NCBI GenBank assembly: GCA_030248195.1
Contig: JASAND010018429.1
Span: forward strand, 62,001-126,000
Reading direction: 5' to 3'
Source of the DNA: Trissonchulus latispiculum
Lineage: Eukaryota; Nematoda; Enoplea; Enoplida; Ironidae
Length of the DNA stretch: 64,000 nucleotides
Shown: positions 1-13,325 of the stretch, piece by piece
Layout of the letters: every line of letters begins with the position of its first letter
How positions within the stretch are numbered: position 1 is the stretch's first letter
Program-made: the position numbers and the translations under genes
Notes under the pieces: model-generated
What the model saw: the letters and a program-made list of their open reading frames with translations, nothing else
Told to the model about the DNA's origin: nothing
The model's database searches: none

Positions 1-1799
1 CTGGGGTCACTTGCTTTCTGAAATTAGCCGGATCAGTTTTTTGTATCAACTCTGATTTCAACGTTTCTATTTCACGTTTACATTTCTGAAGTAGCCTTTC
101 ACTGTGTTTTAGATAAAATTTTCTGTACTAAAAGGTCAAACTTCCGTTTGGCCGCACTGCGGTCCGACCAACTGTCGCCTGCGAGCTCATCTGGGACTAA
201 TCGTTCCTCCAGAAACTAGAATCCGGGTTGGCGAAGAGACAAAATCTTGGACTTTAGGAAAGTTTATAGTTTTTGATGATTCCTTTGAGCATGAAGTCTG
301 GAATAATGGAAATAGACTACGACTAGTCCTAATTGTGGACTTTTGGCACCCGGATTTATCCGATGATCAGAGACGCTCTCTGACGCCCATCTAGACACCA
401 GATTTCGTTGGATATTCCTGGATCGAATTTGCTCAATTGTGAAAGTCTGCATGACTTTTTATCATTAACTAGTCAATGATCTCTGAAAGCCATCTAGAAA
501 GTGGAGAAGAAGAAAAACTACTTTCTACGCCAATGTTTAGGAGATGACCCCTTTTGCTTTTCGGATGACCGGAAGGACCGTGTCCACTGCATCCCACGAC
601 TTGAAGAACACACTCTTTGTATTTGTCAAACTGTTTTGCTTTAACTTCAGATGTGAAAGAAATTAATGTTATTGTTGAGGTTTCTAAAATTTAGTTCTAA
701 CGACAGAAACCTACTAAGTTGTCCACTGGTCGCTAAGGAACTGCACTACTTCAAGTAATTCAAAATAGGTCCGACCGACAAATACTTCACTGATCGTGAG
801 AACACAGAAGAAAACGCAAGAAAAGATATAACGTAGTATAGTGCAATGACCAATAACTTTAGATTTATCCTAACCAACAAAACAAGATGGATATACTCAG
901 GCTTTTGATTGAGTCCATGACGTAAAGATTGTATACATTGTATTTGTATTACATTGTATTTAGTAACATATGCCACAATATGACCATAAGACGCCAAACT
1001 TAATGAAGTATGCAAAACAGCGAACCAAACGTTTGTATTGATAACAATTTAGTGCGCCCTTTCATCACCTAGCCATTATCATACACAATCTGTCGAATTT
1101 CATTGAACTATACACGGTTCAGAAGTAGAGCACTAGCTAAGTAATTTGAGTAATGCGTATTTGTCCATATATAGTAAGTCGCAGCAGTTAGAATTCTGTT
1201 AATATTCACGATTTCAAAGGAGTGAAAGAAATATCTTTAGACAAGTCTATAGATTGACACGTTTGTACATTACACAACTTACACTTAACTAATCTAGGTA
1301 CGAAGATACATTTTTAATCTTACACCATAAAAGATAATATAATTCGAAAAGGTATATTTAACGTTTTGCTAAGCTAAACAAGTTGAACTCTGTCGTTGTG
1401 GACAATGGCGGAGTCTTCACTCATCGAGCTCTGCGATTTCGACGACTCTTCTTGGTTGGAGTTTTCAGTTTTTTGGACCAATGGTGTGATCTGCAGGTTT
1501 TTTAGGGCAGAGACTGGCAAAGCAATCACCTAAAGTTACAATAAGACTTTATATATTCTATATTCTAGTTATGCCACACACATGAAGATTTCACCAAGCA
1601 CATCATTGTAACTGGACTTTTTTATAACAATTATGTGCTATGCTGTTACCAGGTATAAAGTACGTCATCTAAGCAGCCTTTAAAACACAACTACTCTAAT
1701 TTACATTATATACACATAATCTTATCCAACAATTTAAACAATTAATTTAATTCCAACTGAATTTTTAAATTCACTTCCCTCCTGCAAGTATTCTTTAAC
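1..1799. other. Region 3' of the multi-pass membrane protein gene, no gene recognised
   Basis: AT-rich sequence with only short open frames that do not resemble proteins. It includes whatever 3' UTR the neighbouring minus-strand gene has. I saw no clear AATAAA on the minus strand close to the stop, and no repeat with defined ends. Confidence 0.4.
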
Positions 1800-4700
1800 C
1801 TAATGCTTTGCTCCCCATTGTGCGCAATTCACCTCAAACTCATAGAGTCCTATTTGTGCTCTGAAATGATTTCCAGCTTGTTCAATATTGAATAAAATCA
1901 CAGCATTATTGCAAAAACAAAATGGAAGCACCATTATTCCAATCAGCACCTGTATTCGCACATTTACCTCTTCAGCACCTTCGCTGGCCTTCACAGAACC
2001 GGAAGGGAACCACAGAACACAATTGAAAAATGGTGAAACACAACTACAGAAGCAATGCTGACTTTTTGAAGTCCTTCCACTGCTTTTTGCCTTCAGTACA
2101 TTCACGATTATAATCATGGATAACATGAATGCCAATACTGAAACAGATGTGGTGGTGTTCAGAAAACAAATAATGACAATGTTGTCAGCTCATTATGATG
2201 CGGTGGTCGTGGTCCCAGATCAACAAGTGTATTGCTCATTTTCATATATAATACGGCTGTTGGTTTCAAAAACGGCACGAAATATTCGCAGGACTGAGAT
2301 GATGAAAACTTCAATATCACTCGGAGACAGAATACTATAGAATAGAGATATGAACACCACATTTCAATGCAAAACTGACTTCTATATCATCGACCAACTG
2401 GTTAATTAACTAAAATGACCACTTTCATAATTTTTGCATTCTTTTGACAATTGCTCACACAGTAAACTATCAAAACCCATTGCACATTACCAAACTTAGC
2501 CGAATCATAGCCTAGGTCGTGCCCACTAATGCAATAAATGCTTCAAGGTTAAGCTTTCATTCTACTCCAACTTTTAACCTGTAGAGACTACTTTACAACA
2601 GCACAGTAAAGTTATTTATGCTTTTGTTAGATATCTTACAGTAATAGTTTTCGAATCCATTTTGAATCATTAAAGAATTAAACATTTTTTAAAGATAAAT
2701 GATTCGAGTGTGGCACCGAGCTCAATCTTAAAGCAGCATCTGACGAGAATTGTGCCGACTGTGCAGACTTTAAAACTAAATAGAGACAATAAAGACAAAA
2801 GGCAATTATGATAGAAAATAAGACTTCTGAGAAACGCAAATTGCAAACTTTGCAGTAATTTCAGTAAATTTTACTCCTATCAGTCACTTATTTCCAGAAC
2901 CGACAGCTAACTTCCACATTCCTTTTCTGAAAATCTTAAATTTCCTATTCACTTACAGCATACTGCAGCCAATACCAGTGCACACATGCTTAGTCCGTAC
3001 ATGGCCCACAGAAACGACTTTCCACCAACAACGCTGGTGGAGTCAAAAAGCCACCAACCCAGGCCTTGGAACCACATTCTCATTTCAAATATGATCACTG
3101 CACTTATAGCACATCCCAAAAGGAGGGCCAAAAAGTAGGCAAAGCACCACATCCGACTGTTGCTGCAGTGCCGCCATTTTAGTCCTACTGTCGAAACCAA
3201 AATCAGAATCAATCCACCCCAAATGCCTGAAGCATTCCACCAGAAGTCTGCGTGATACCAATAAACATCAGGCTCCCTTGAATTGTCTCTGTAATTGTTT
3301 TCCACACCAAACTGAAACAACAAGCGACAAGAACATGCTATTTTTATTTTATTTTATTTTTATTTTATTCTTTATTATTGCAATCTAAACGTCCAGTTCT
3401 CTCAATTGTTCAAATCGTAGTAATCAGCCTACACCTCCTCCCAAACTGAGGTACTTGGTGAAATTGATAAGTACCACAACTTGGACAAAATAGGATACAA
3501 CCGGATCAAATCGAAAGGATAACTTGGCAAGCACAGTAGTCTCTTGTTCAAACTCTACATAGTCAGCAATGAAAACCTTTAGTTCTATAGCGTGCAGAGC
3601 TTAAAACTAGGGCATAGTCCAATAAGTATTTAACTATTGAAGTTATTCCATTTAAGGTGCTGGTTCGGGTTCGTGTATTTTTGGGCTTTAAAAGCGCAAT
3701 TGTCGTTGAAATTTATTCAAATTTGCTACAATTACATTATTTACCCTATAAAACATGTTAGAAAAGTCGCGGCTTGAAAATTTGAGTTTTGGGAAATTAG
3801 CTTTATTCTGCCATAACTTGCACTGTGACCACCCTACATGGATGAACTTATAGTCATTCGAATCCTCTCACCAAGACCTACAACTTTGCTCTTGAGAGTT
3901 TTCTTCGATTAATTAAGGTTTAAGAGATAACAGCGAAAATTGATTTTCGAGGTCCAAAATCGGCCATTTTTCGAAAAATCAAATATGCAAGATTTCGACA
4001 GCTTCAACAGCGCTGGTCCGTCGGTCAGGTATTGTCCATATTTGTGGTCCTGAAGGACATCTTACGCCCAAAGGAGAGCTCTCTACGGTATCTCTGCCGG
4101 CGCACAGCAGCGAAAATGTGAAATTTTGAAAATCGCAACTAGATTGTTTTGAACACGGATTTCTCTCAACTCATGCAATCAATTAAAAAAACGGCTTTAC
4201 ACACGCATTTTTGAGACAATTGCCGAGGGCTATTTTTCATGGTTTTGCATTTTGACTTTCAGTTCGAGACAAAAAATCGTCCAAACTTGAAAATTTTGAC
4301 GAAAATCGGACAAAACTTACGTTTTTCTCAAAATCTTGAGCTTCTTTACTCGTTAAACAATTTCAGAAAAAATAGCCCTCGGGAAGACGTTTCTTTTGAA
4401 GCCTGAACTGGTCGCTTTTCGTTAGCTTTCCCACACTTCGAGAAATCCATGTTCAAAAATTGTTTTCACATTATTGCAAGTCGTCGTTCAAATATCATGT
4501 TGTTCAAGCCGAAGAGTTGAAATGAGACAGCTATACTGCACCTAGTTGTAACAAGCACATTCTAAGCTTTAAAATGATATAAAAATTATTGTTGAACTCC
4601 AAAAATTGAGCAAATTAATTAATTACAAATTAGTTTAATTAGATGTTAGTCACATTTGGTGCAACCGGCCGTAAATGTAGAAAGGCATCAGGAGTCGGGC

Positions 4701-6010
4701 ATATTATCCGGTCTACTTAGACCAGGCATTTGTTGCCCGGAATATCTAGTCCGGACAATTGTTGTCCGGTCTATGTTCCATTTAGTCCGGACTGCTGCAC
4801 CGAACGACAGTATTGTCCGGACATTTTGTCAGACACCAAAGTCACAAAATAGCCGGACTAATGTTTTTGTTAGTCCGGCAAATTTGTGACTAATTTTTTT
4901 TAGTCACAAAATTGCCGGACTAATGATTTTGTTAGTCCGGCACTTTTGTGACTATTTTTTCTTAGTCACAAAAGTGCCGGACTAACAAAAGCAATAGTGC
5001 GGCACTTTTGTGACTAATTTTTTTAGTCATGACTAAGGCCTCACATCAGGGCGAGTTTAACGTGACGGACCCATAAAACTCCTCCGAAGTTTCTACAACC
5101 ATTTTTTTATTTTAATAACATTCAGCATAGTACATAGGTACATAAGTATGCAAACAATATTTTACAAAAAATGTTCTTAGAACGTGACAGCTTCCAATGA
5201 GGACGTTGAGGGTATATTGCCGCATGGATCTGAAACGAAGGTTTATAAAGTATGCGAGCATTGGCTAGAACCGCTGCAGCAAGCTTGTCTACTGACTAAC
5301 TTTCAAGTGTAAAGACCTCCTGGAATTTGTCCCCTGGAATTTGTCCGGACAAATTTGTCCGGACTAGATTTGGTGTCCAGACAGTTGTCCGGACTAAATT
5401 AAAATGTCTCGGACTCAATTCAACTTAGTCTTCCAAGTATAATTTTGTCCAGACTAAATTGTCTAGACCTTTGTCCCACACAAAAATAGTCTGAGACATG
5501 TCCGAGACAAAAAATATTTAGTCTCGGAAGTGTCCGAGACAAATGATTTTCGTTGTCTGGACTATTAGTCAGGACATTAGTCCTGACAAAAACTAGTCCG
5601 AGACATGGCCGAGACAAAAACTATTAGTCTCGGACATGTCCGAGACTAATTTTTCGTTAGTCCGGACTCGCTCTACATTTCACGGCGAGTTAAACGTGAC
5701 GGACCCATTACAGTCACAGCAAATTACATAAAATTTGCTGCAAATACCCGAACCAGCACCTTAAGGAACTTACAGCTTCAGATTTATAAAGAATGTGTAA
5801 AATTATGAGTTTATGAAACATTATATTCTAAAAACAGTCTTGAAAATATATTTAAGATCATTTCTGTGGCTCTTAACCAACCTTGGTCGAAAATCGAATT
5901 AATGCCGATGTCGTAGAAGTCACAAAGATCAATATTGAGCAAATTAGTTGGATGGCGATGACTGCTAAGTATTTTCTGGACAAAGTCTGTTGCGACGAAT
6001 CATCACCCAT
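1800..6010 (-). CDS. Multi-pass membrane protein, three exons, 273 aa
   Basis: Join of 6010-5882, 3311-2957 and 2137-1800, all with GT-AG borders; the total is 822 nt, a whole number of codons including the TAG stop. The start is ATG at 6010. Exon 1 gives a short polar N-terminus and a first hydrophobic segment (about residues 14-34). Exon 2 gives a Trp/Tyr-rich loop with an N-x-S sequon, then segments near residues 72-87, 98-117 and 143-160. Exon 3 continues the fourth segment, adds a Cys-rich loop and a possible fifth segment (VLIGIMVLPFCFC), and ends in a polar tail. The layout suggests a four- or five-span membrane protein, but I do not recognise the family and assign no function. A TTAA-flanked transposon sits in intron 1. 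Confidence 0.75.
4655..5035. repeat. Array of GTCCGGAC-like palindromic words
   Basis: Irregularly spaced copies of (A)GTCCGGAC and variants (GTGCCGGAC, TTGCCGGAC) alternate with AGTCACAAA tracts on both strands. It is an internal part of the TTAA-flanked element. Confidence 0.7.
5325..5665. repeat. Array of GTCCGGAC / GTCTCGGAC words
   Basis: Second array in the same element. The core drifts from GTCCGGAC to GTCTCGGAC and its complement GTCCGAGAC. Many words are self-complementary, so a single strand could fold into many alternative hairpins. Confidence 0.7.
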
Positions 6011-8107
6011 TTCTGCATACAACTTAAAGTTTAAACTCTAAAAACCAAACCTTCACACAGAGACACGTATAAAATTTCACGTTGAGATTTCAATTAAAAA
6101 CTAGCGATTGCACCACTGTTTGACACGTCTGTCAAAAACTTGTTTTTTCGCTTTTTCATCAAAGTACACGTAACTTTTATTGCATAATATGAGATGTTGT
6201 TTGTAAGTGAAAGCTATTTTGTCGTTCCTTATAGTTCCATGCCGTTATGGATCATTGTAATTTGATATTTGTTGCTGGAAGTCGCAATGTAAAATTCGAA
6301 AATTTCATCGGAGCTGAAGCTGTTCTAATCGATAAAGGCTGACTTTCAATAGTGGACACACCTTAGTAATAAATAAGCTACATAGTTAGCAGTTAGAAAA
6401 TTAAAATGAACATGACATTTAGGTATAAAAGTAATAAATTTATTTGCTAATGTAGAAAGAACAATTTTATAATAATACTAATTAATGAATGGGCTGAACC
6501 CTTAATCACTACACTAAATAAAAACAGATGCTTACCGATTTACAGGGGCAGGCAAGAGTTGTATCAACGTAACTATGTACTCTAGACGTAACCAATTATA
6601 CGGATATGCTGTGGAGACTGAGAGAGCTAAAGAGAACATGCAAAAAGAATATAAAGAAGAAACGACAGCCTTGAATTGAGCCGACATACAAAATGACAGT
6701 GTGTGGAATATAAAGGCAGATCTGATTGTAGTTCTTATACGTTTTCTTGAGGGTTTTTGAGCGGTTATTATAGCTTTACATTCGCTAGATTAGGAACCTT
6801 ACCCCTAACGAACAAGTCAAAGCACTTATTTTACCGAGAAGTGAATATGGTACACATTTGACTTCAGAAATTAACGCGGTCTGACACATCGTGAAGTCAG
6901 CAGAAGGGTCTCAGAGTCAGCACTGACAAGAGACTGTAGCTTTGACAGTATCATTCTCTTGAACTGGGACGCCATCTTAGTGTAAAATATGGGGGAGCTA
7001 GGGAATTTAACCACTGAGCTCACGCCCCAAATTCTACAAGGGAACTGTGCGCAAGAACGCTAACCAGCGACTGCGGGTGGAGATCTTTAGTCCAGGCGGC
7101 TCTTTTTCCACCGACTTGCCTCGCCAAGGGACTCGGATAATTTTTGGGGGACGCCAACGGGGCGCCAGACAAAGATTAGGGGCACGCACACAAGAAAACC
7201 AAGCTCAGTTCTGGACCAGATCCGGGCTATTCCCAGAGCTCTACCTAGCTAACGGGATAAAATTAAATCAGTTAAATATTAGTAAAATAAATTAAATTAA
7301 TTAACAAAAGACAACTGGATGGTTTATTAAGGGCAAACAGGGCAAGGACAGTACAGGCAAACCTTCCGGGATACCCGGAGGGGACAGTGGAGGATAGCGG
7401 GTTACCCGCAACACCGTCACAAAAACAGGATAAGATGGGGGAAATAAGCAGTAGGGGAGGGGACCAGCAACAAACGGGGGACAAAGGAAATCACAGTACA
7501 AATGGGGAGGGGGTGATAGCTAGCAAGAAGACCCGGGGGGGGGAACGGGGGCAACCCCGCGAATCGGGAGAGGGAAAGGAAGGGGGGAGTTAAGAGTTAG
7601 ACAAAAAGAAGTAGAAAAGGGGTTAAGGGTAGGAAAGGAGATTAGAAAAGGTAAATTGGAGTTAATTTACAAAGGAAAAACGAAACAAAGTCACTTACGC
7701 TTAGGTGTGGAATGCCAAAGGTGGGGCCCCCCAATCTCAAAAGACAGCCACTCCACAACTTAACAAAACTCCCGACTGACTATAATAAATCTGAGTCAGC
7801 ATCAAGAGGGGACAAACTGGAAAAAACCAGTTTTTGTCAGCGTCTGCTGACGTGCATAATCTGTCTTTGCAGACAGAACATAAAAATTACAACAGTTACA
7901 TAAGGGGAAATTTCTGCAATATCCAGCATGTTCTTTAATTATCCCATTAACTAAAGTTATTACAAGTTTCGTGCTACATACATACATTTTAATGTCCTGC
8001 TCGGCATGATGTGTTTATACTGTTTTGCTGCCAACTTAAAGCAGGTATTAGTTTGAGGAAGTGAACATCGTTCAGAAGCTGTGAGAAATAATGAAATCAG
8101 AAATGTA
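6011..8107. other. Upstream of the membrane protein gene; repeat-like DNA, no gene recognised
   Basis: From about 7020 to 7600 base composition shifts to G-rich (long GGGG runs) and the open frames there are low-complexity. A TGGCGCC-type string on the minus strand near 7150-7165 could be a retroelement primer site, but I could not find paired LTRs. Nothing else is supported. Confidence 0.3.
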
Positions 8108-8292
8108 CAGTCCTGGCCAGAAATAGTGTACCTATTTTCGCGAATTTTCGCAAATTCGCGAAGCCATTTGCGAATGGGTGCGACGGGTCACAAGGGTCAG
8201 CCTTCGCAAAATTTAGCTGTTCGCACTTTCGCGAACAGGCGAACGCCATTCGCATTCGCAAAGGGTAGGTACACTATTTCTGGCCAGGACTG
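8108..8292. mobile_element. 185-bp MITE with 27-bp inverted repeats and TA target site (Tc1/mariner-like)
   Basis: The ends are exact inverted copies of 27 bp starting CAGTCCTGGCCAGAAATAGT. TA lies on both sides (8106-8107 and 8293-8294). The CAGT start and TA duplication are typical of Tc1/mariner MITEs. The interior is dominated by TTCGCGAA, TTCGCAAA and related words. No coding capacity. Confidence 0.9.
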
Positions 8293-8294
8293 TA

Positions 8295-9648
8295 ACACAT
8301 TGTAGAGCCATTAATGAGCGGTTAGGGCAGTTTTTAACGAAGGCGGCACGTTCGGCCCGTAGAAATTTGCAGCCCCGAGCCGAAAGGACAGATCGGTAAG
8401 ACCCGCGAAACCACAACGGCTTGTGAGCCGGCCCTGCCCGAAGTTTCTTACTTTCCACCACAACTAACCATTAAACGCGAATAATCCTTCGTTCGTGGAG
8501 GTCCTTATATCCTCTCCCCGTTTGGTAGTGGGGGGCAGCCAACAACCAATCAGATTGCAGGAAGCTACTCATTGTTTTGTTGGGGAGTCTAGCAAGGGAC
8601 TGCGGTAATTCTTAAAAGGGGTCCTCGCCAAAAGTGGTACCAGCTTATTAGCGAATCTGGGCCTCTTTAGCCCCCTCCCACAAACGGGGGCCTCTTAACG
8701 GGAACCACCCCTACAAATGGGGACCTACTTTGAATACCTCCTCAGCCAAACGATGGGGTATGCTCTGTCGAAGCGAGCGGTCCTCCCAAAACTAGGGAAC
8801 ATTTGCATACTGTAGTCTGAGCACCATTACGCAATGCAACGAACATAAGTCATGTAGTGGCTTACTCTTCTTCCTACATCGTGCAATTAATGACTCTGGA
8901 TAATAATAATAACAAGAGTACATACGTAATATTGTAGAATTTAGAAATTCAATAAAGTAATTTGATTTTCATTAAAGATTGCAAAGATTCGTGTTCGAGT
9001 GTTTCCAAGTCTGATTCTGCTTACCGCCTAACCGCTAACCAACTGAAAGTAAAACAACACAGCCCTAATTAATTGTCACGAATTTACTTTTAAGCAAAGC
9101 ACAAAATTCAGCCAATTTCAAATACAAATTCGCATAGATTCAAATAATTTTTACAGAAGGGTGTATAAACATTAAGAATTGGACAAGCACCAGAGCTAAA
9201 TTTACAGAACTTTGATAATATTACAAGAACAAACCAATCCCAAGGTTGGCGCCCCACAATAACAAAAGATGGAAGTGGCGCCCAAAACCGCCAGCTGTTG
9301 AGAAGTTAGAATCAAGACTGAGAGAAATTGCGCCCAAAATTAGAGAATTTGTAAATTAGCTAACTCCGGCCTTAGACCGTACACAGAAGTAGAATTTAGA
9401 TTGAATTTGTATGAAGTTAGTACCCACTTTTGAATATTTTAGAGTGAAATCAAGGAAATATTCTACAATATAAGAGTGTGCCACTAGGCACTGTAAATAG
9501 AGCAAAAACTATGCCCTGCTTGCTAACGGCCCCCCCGCAAATCAGTACCTACCTAGTCGAAACGGGAGTACGCTCACTCGCTCTATGTTTATGTGCTTAA
9601 GCTCAAAAACAAAAGCAGTGCGGGCGCGAACTTTGTGCCTGCTTCGAT
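8295..9648. other. Unresolved repeat-like region, no gene
   Basis: There are GC-rich patches (8320-8480 and 8600-8780) and a TTGGCGCCCC string at about 9245 that resembles a retroelement primer-binding site. I could not identify LTR pairs or coding frames, so no element is called. Confidence 0.25.
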
Positions 9649-11024
9649 CTTTAGAACAGAGATGAAACGGGGCCACTATTTACTGACCCGGTGACCCGGT
9701 GACCCAGAGTTGGCAATGGACACATTTTTCAATGACCGCGACCGCCCCGCGCCCGCACCTTTGGTGACCGCGACCGCCCGCGACCACGCCCGCAGCCCGC
9801 ATAAAATTTGTTTGACCGCAATGGCCACCGTGTTAAAGGTTCACTTTGAAGTCACTGAAATAAGCTAAATTCTAATTCTTGTGCATACGACATTGGCATA
9901 TTCTCAGTAGACAAAGACTAATCTGAATTAAATTAATCTATTTTAGTTAGCGACAGGTTTAATAAAAAAGGGTAAAAGAGAACTGTAAATTTTTGTAAAA
10001 TCAAATATCGCCAAATTTCGACAGCTCAAATAAGCGCAAGGGCTGTTAAGAGTGTGAACTAAAAAATGGTAACCTTTCCATGCGATGGCAGGAGAGGTAG
10101 GTATGTACATATGGCGGGGAAGGTATGTACACGAGGGCATCAGGTGTGTACATTGTCCAAAAATGTATGTACAGTTCGTATCATACCCCCCCCCAGTTTT
10201 TCACATTACAAAGTTACATTCAGCGAAATCCATGTATGTATATGTGTATATGTGTGTACAGTGTGAGCGATGTCACGAACGATGACTAATGACTAATAAC
10301 GGCCATAAGGGTTTTCGAGGTCGCTGAGCTCGAATTTGGCGTTAGTTTTGCTCTAGCTGCTGTTCTGAGGTCAGTAACAAAATATGAAAGTGATTTCTTA
10401 TTTATTAAAATTTTAACAAAAAAGTCACCCACCCCAGGACGGCTCAGAGGTCCGACCGGGAACTTCTATATATGTATCGATAGCGCACAGTCAGGACATG
10501 TCATATGTACAGTATGGGTTGTCTAGGGTTTTCCCTTAGTAAATAGCAGCCGAAATTCGAACTTCGGTCATGAACGTTTTTGAGGCCACTTTTGGGTACC
10601 TTCACTTAAAGGTCTGCCATGAACGCATGGAGAGGGACTAGGAGCTCAAACTCACAGGCTGTAATGTCGAGATGTGTGGCTATCACCACGCAAAAAATTG
10701 GGTCTCTGCGACTTTCCTGTGAGTCAGGGTGGGGTGATTTTTTTGTTAAAATTTCGGGTGATTTTTTTGTTAACCTTGCTATAGATGTGTGTATATAGTT
10801 TATATTATAGTGTCTTATAGATGCGTGTATATAGTTTATATTATAGTGTCTTCAAGTTTTCAATATCTAAACGAAAAGTATTTCTACTATGTCGCCAAAG
10901 CTATTCTTAATGACGTAATATCTTTTCTACTTTCTATGCCCTTCTCCGTATACAATTACAGTGAAGCGCTGTTCTTATGCACTAAACAAAACATTTTATA
11001 TCAAAATGCAATTAGGCGAGGCAC

Positions 11025-11195
11025 TGTTCGCCCAATTGCAATTAGACGAACAATAGTACGTCTAATTGCAATTAGACTGAAAATTTTCAGTCTAACAGCA
11101 TTTCGCTCAGTCTCATGCTATTAGACTAGCCCAATTGCAATTAGACTGAAATTCTCCGTCTAATTGCAATTAGACGGAAAATGCTTTTAGACTGC
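11025..11195. repeat. Array of GTCTAATTGCAATTAGAC palindromes
   Basis: Several copies of the 18-bp perfect palindrome GTCTAATTGCAATTAGAC, and partial copies, are separated by short spacers. It has the same word-array design as the GTCCGGAC arrays but an unrelated word. Confidence 0.7.
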
Positions 11196-11199
11196 GACA

Positions 11200-11383
11200 T
11201 ATATGTGTGTACAGTGTGAGCGATGTCACGAACGATGTCATGGCGGGACCCATGTATGTATATGCGTATATGTGTGTACAGTGTGAGCGATGGCACGAAC
11301 GATGTCATGGCGGGACCCATGTATGTATATATGGTGTATGTGTACAGTTTGAGCGATGTCACGAACGATGTCTAGGGGAACCC

Positions 11384-11390
<7 letters not shown>
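11200..11390. repeat. Minisatellite, about 67-bp unit
   Basis: Three adjacent diverged copies of a unit containing TGTACAGTGTGAGCGATG, CACGAACGATGTC and GGGACCCATGTATGTATAT. An isolated copy of the first part lies at about 10231-10285. Short open frames here are only the repeat read through. Confidence 0.75.
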
Positions 11391-11448
<58 letters not shown>

Positions 11449-11449
11449 A
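11384..11449. repeat. (TA)n microsatellite
   Basis: About 65 bp of nearly pure TA dinucleotide, interrupted once by TATG, directly after the minisatellite. Confidence 0.9.
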
Positions 11450-12662
11450 TTTCGTTTTGCCATCGCATGGATTATCTACCTAAAAAATGCCAAATTTTGT
11501 AAATGTCTATATTAGATTGTTTTATCGCAGATTTTATGGATTATTGGAAAGTGGTTATAAAATTAGCGCTTTCAGGCATTTGCCGAGGGCTGGTTTTCAA
11601 GATTTTTAAAGTATGGTGTGTATATTTTGGAAAATTAAAGCGTCCAAATTTGAAAATTTGGACGAAAGTCAATCAGTACATATTTGCAGTTGTTATGACA
11701 GTTCGAGCTCGAAAGCGAATCAGCTCTCAGCAAGATGTTTTTTGAAGCCTGAATTACACGCTTCCTTTAACCTTTTGGTCATTCCTGCAATCTTTTATAA
11801 ACGTTATTTCTCTAACCTCAAAGAGTTAGTTGATTAACAGTTGAGACACCCAACCTCATCTCGGCAGGTTGGATTGTATTGCAACCAGTATATAAGTTCT
11901 AAGCTTTTAGGTAATTAAACTGCAGCGTCTCAAAATTTATTGCACGCCTTATTGAGCAAAGGGTATAAATAAAACTACTTTTATTTAGAAAACATTGTAA
12001 CTGTTTTGATAATAAAGTAGTTATATAAAAATATTTTTGTCAGAAAAACCCATATCACGATTTAAATAAAAAATTCATATAAAAATGCCTATAAACAGAC
12101 CTCTTAGACGGCAAATTAGAGAAAATTTGCGGTCGTTGCGGTCACAAAACTGTGTCCACGCCCGCATGCGCCCGCGGGTACCCGCGGTTAACCACGCCTG
12201 CAGCCAACTCTGCGGTGACCCGGTCGACCCCCGACCCGGTATTTTTGAAAATACAGGTTTAAGCTTGCAAAAAAACTAAAAATACTATTTTGGGTGCGGT
12301 GAGTGTTTTTTACCATTTTGGACATTTTTGACGACTAAAATATCAAGTTAGGCAAAAGTTTTGCTTTCCTTAAAGTAGTAGCATTGGAAAGTGAATATTG
12401 TAAGTAAACTGGAAAAAATCAAAACGATTTGCATGATTTTGCACTCAATAATGTGAAGTAAACTACATAGCTTTTTGAATCAAACAAATTGGACAAAATA
12501 CTTTGCCAAAGTCATAACATCGTCTAATTCTAAGCACTTTTTTGTTTTATCATTATATATTTTAGTAAAATATTTAATTTAGTTGTATGGTTGAAAGTTT
12601 CACCAAGAGTATATGTAAGAAATGAAATTGCCACTTCAGCAACTGAGACCCGAAAAATTCGG

Positions 12663-12734
12663 GCCTCGGGTGGGACTCGAACCCACGACTTTCGGATTAA
12701 CGCTCCGACGCTCTGCCAACTGAGCTACCGAGGC
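12663..12734 (-). tRNA. tRNA-Asn-like (anticodon GTT), copy 1 of 3
   Basis: The 72-nt sequence folds as a cloverleaf on the minus strand: 7-bp acceptor stem GCCTCGG/CCGAGGC, D arm with GCTC/GAGC, anticodon stem TCGGA/TCCGA with loop GCGTTAA, and T arm GTGGG-TTCGAGT-CCCAC. Loop position 34-36 reads GTT, but position 33 is C rather than U. A CCGAATTTTTCGG hairpin with five T follows and could stop Pol III. It may be a gene or a tRNA-derived repeat part. Confidence 0.7.
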
Positions 12735-12927
12735 TACAGTCGCACCAAGCTAGAAGGAGTTCGTATCCAAACTGAAGTGACAATTAATTATGCGTTATAC
12801 AACGCGGACAAACACATGATCCAGGGCGAGGTACACTCCGGTGTCCTCAAGCTTCCTGGGTGTGAAAGTCAGATGTAATGTAAGAAATGAAATTGCCACT
12901 TCAGCACCTGAGACCCGAAAAATTCGG

Positions 12928-12999
12928 GCCTCGGGTGGGACTCGAACCCACGACTTTCGGATTAACGCTCCGACGCTCTGCCAACTGAGCTACCGAGGC
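12928..12999 (-). tRNA. tRNA-Asn-like (anticodon GTT), copy 2 of 3
   Basis: Identical to copy 1 over the 72 nt and followed by the same T5 hairpin. It lies at the same place in the second 265-bp unit. Confidence 0.7.
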
Positions 13000-13192
13000 T
13001 ACAGTCGCACCAAGCTAGAAGGAGTTCGTATCCAAACTGAAGTGACAATTAATTATGCGTTATACAACGCGGACAAACACATGATCCAGGGCGAGGTACA
13101 CTCCGGTGTCCTCAAGCTTCCTGGGTGTGAAAGTCAGATGTAATGTAAGAAATGAAATTGCCACTTCAGCACCTGAGACCCGAAAAATTCGG

Positions 13193-13264
13193 GCCTCGGG
13201 TGGGACTCGAACCCACGACTTTCGGATTAACGCTCCGACGCTCTGCCAACTGAGCTACCGAGGC
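13193..13264 (-). tRNA. tRNA-Asn-like (anticodon GTT), copy 3 of 3
   Basis: Identical to copies 1 and 2 over the 72 nt. It lies in the truncated third unit, next to the start of the palindrome. Confidence 0.7.
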
Positions 13265-13325
13265 TACAGTCGCACCAAGCTAGAAGGAGTTCGTATCCAA
13301 ACTGAAGTGACAATTAATTATGCGT

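Larger units (their letters stand above)
3656..5760. mobile_element. Non-autonomous TTAA-flanked inverted-repeat element (piggyBac-like)
   Basis: A perfect 15-bp terminal inverted repeat (GGTGCTGGTTCGGGT) bounds the unit, and TTAA lies directly outside both ends (3652-3655 and 5761-5764). TTAA duplication plus G/C-rich ends is typical of piggyBac and some MITE families. No transposase frame is visible. The interior carries two arrays of a short palindromic word. The element lies in intron 1 of the membrane protein gene. Confidence 0.8.
10078..11471. mobile_element. Possible nested inverted-repeat element
   Basis: TCCATGCGATGGCA at 10078-10091 recurs inverted at 11458-11471. Between the two lie minisatellite copies, a palindromic word array and a TA repeat. 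I saw no clean target duplication, so the borders are uncertain. Confidence 0.35.

Noticed and set aside
9241..9300. Retroelement primer-site-like TTGGCGCCCC
   Set aside because: No paired LTRs, no CA end directly before it and no coding region after it.
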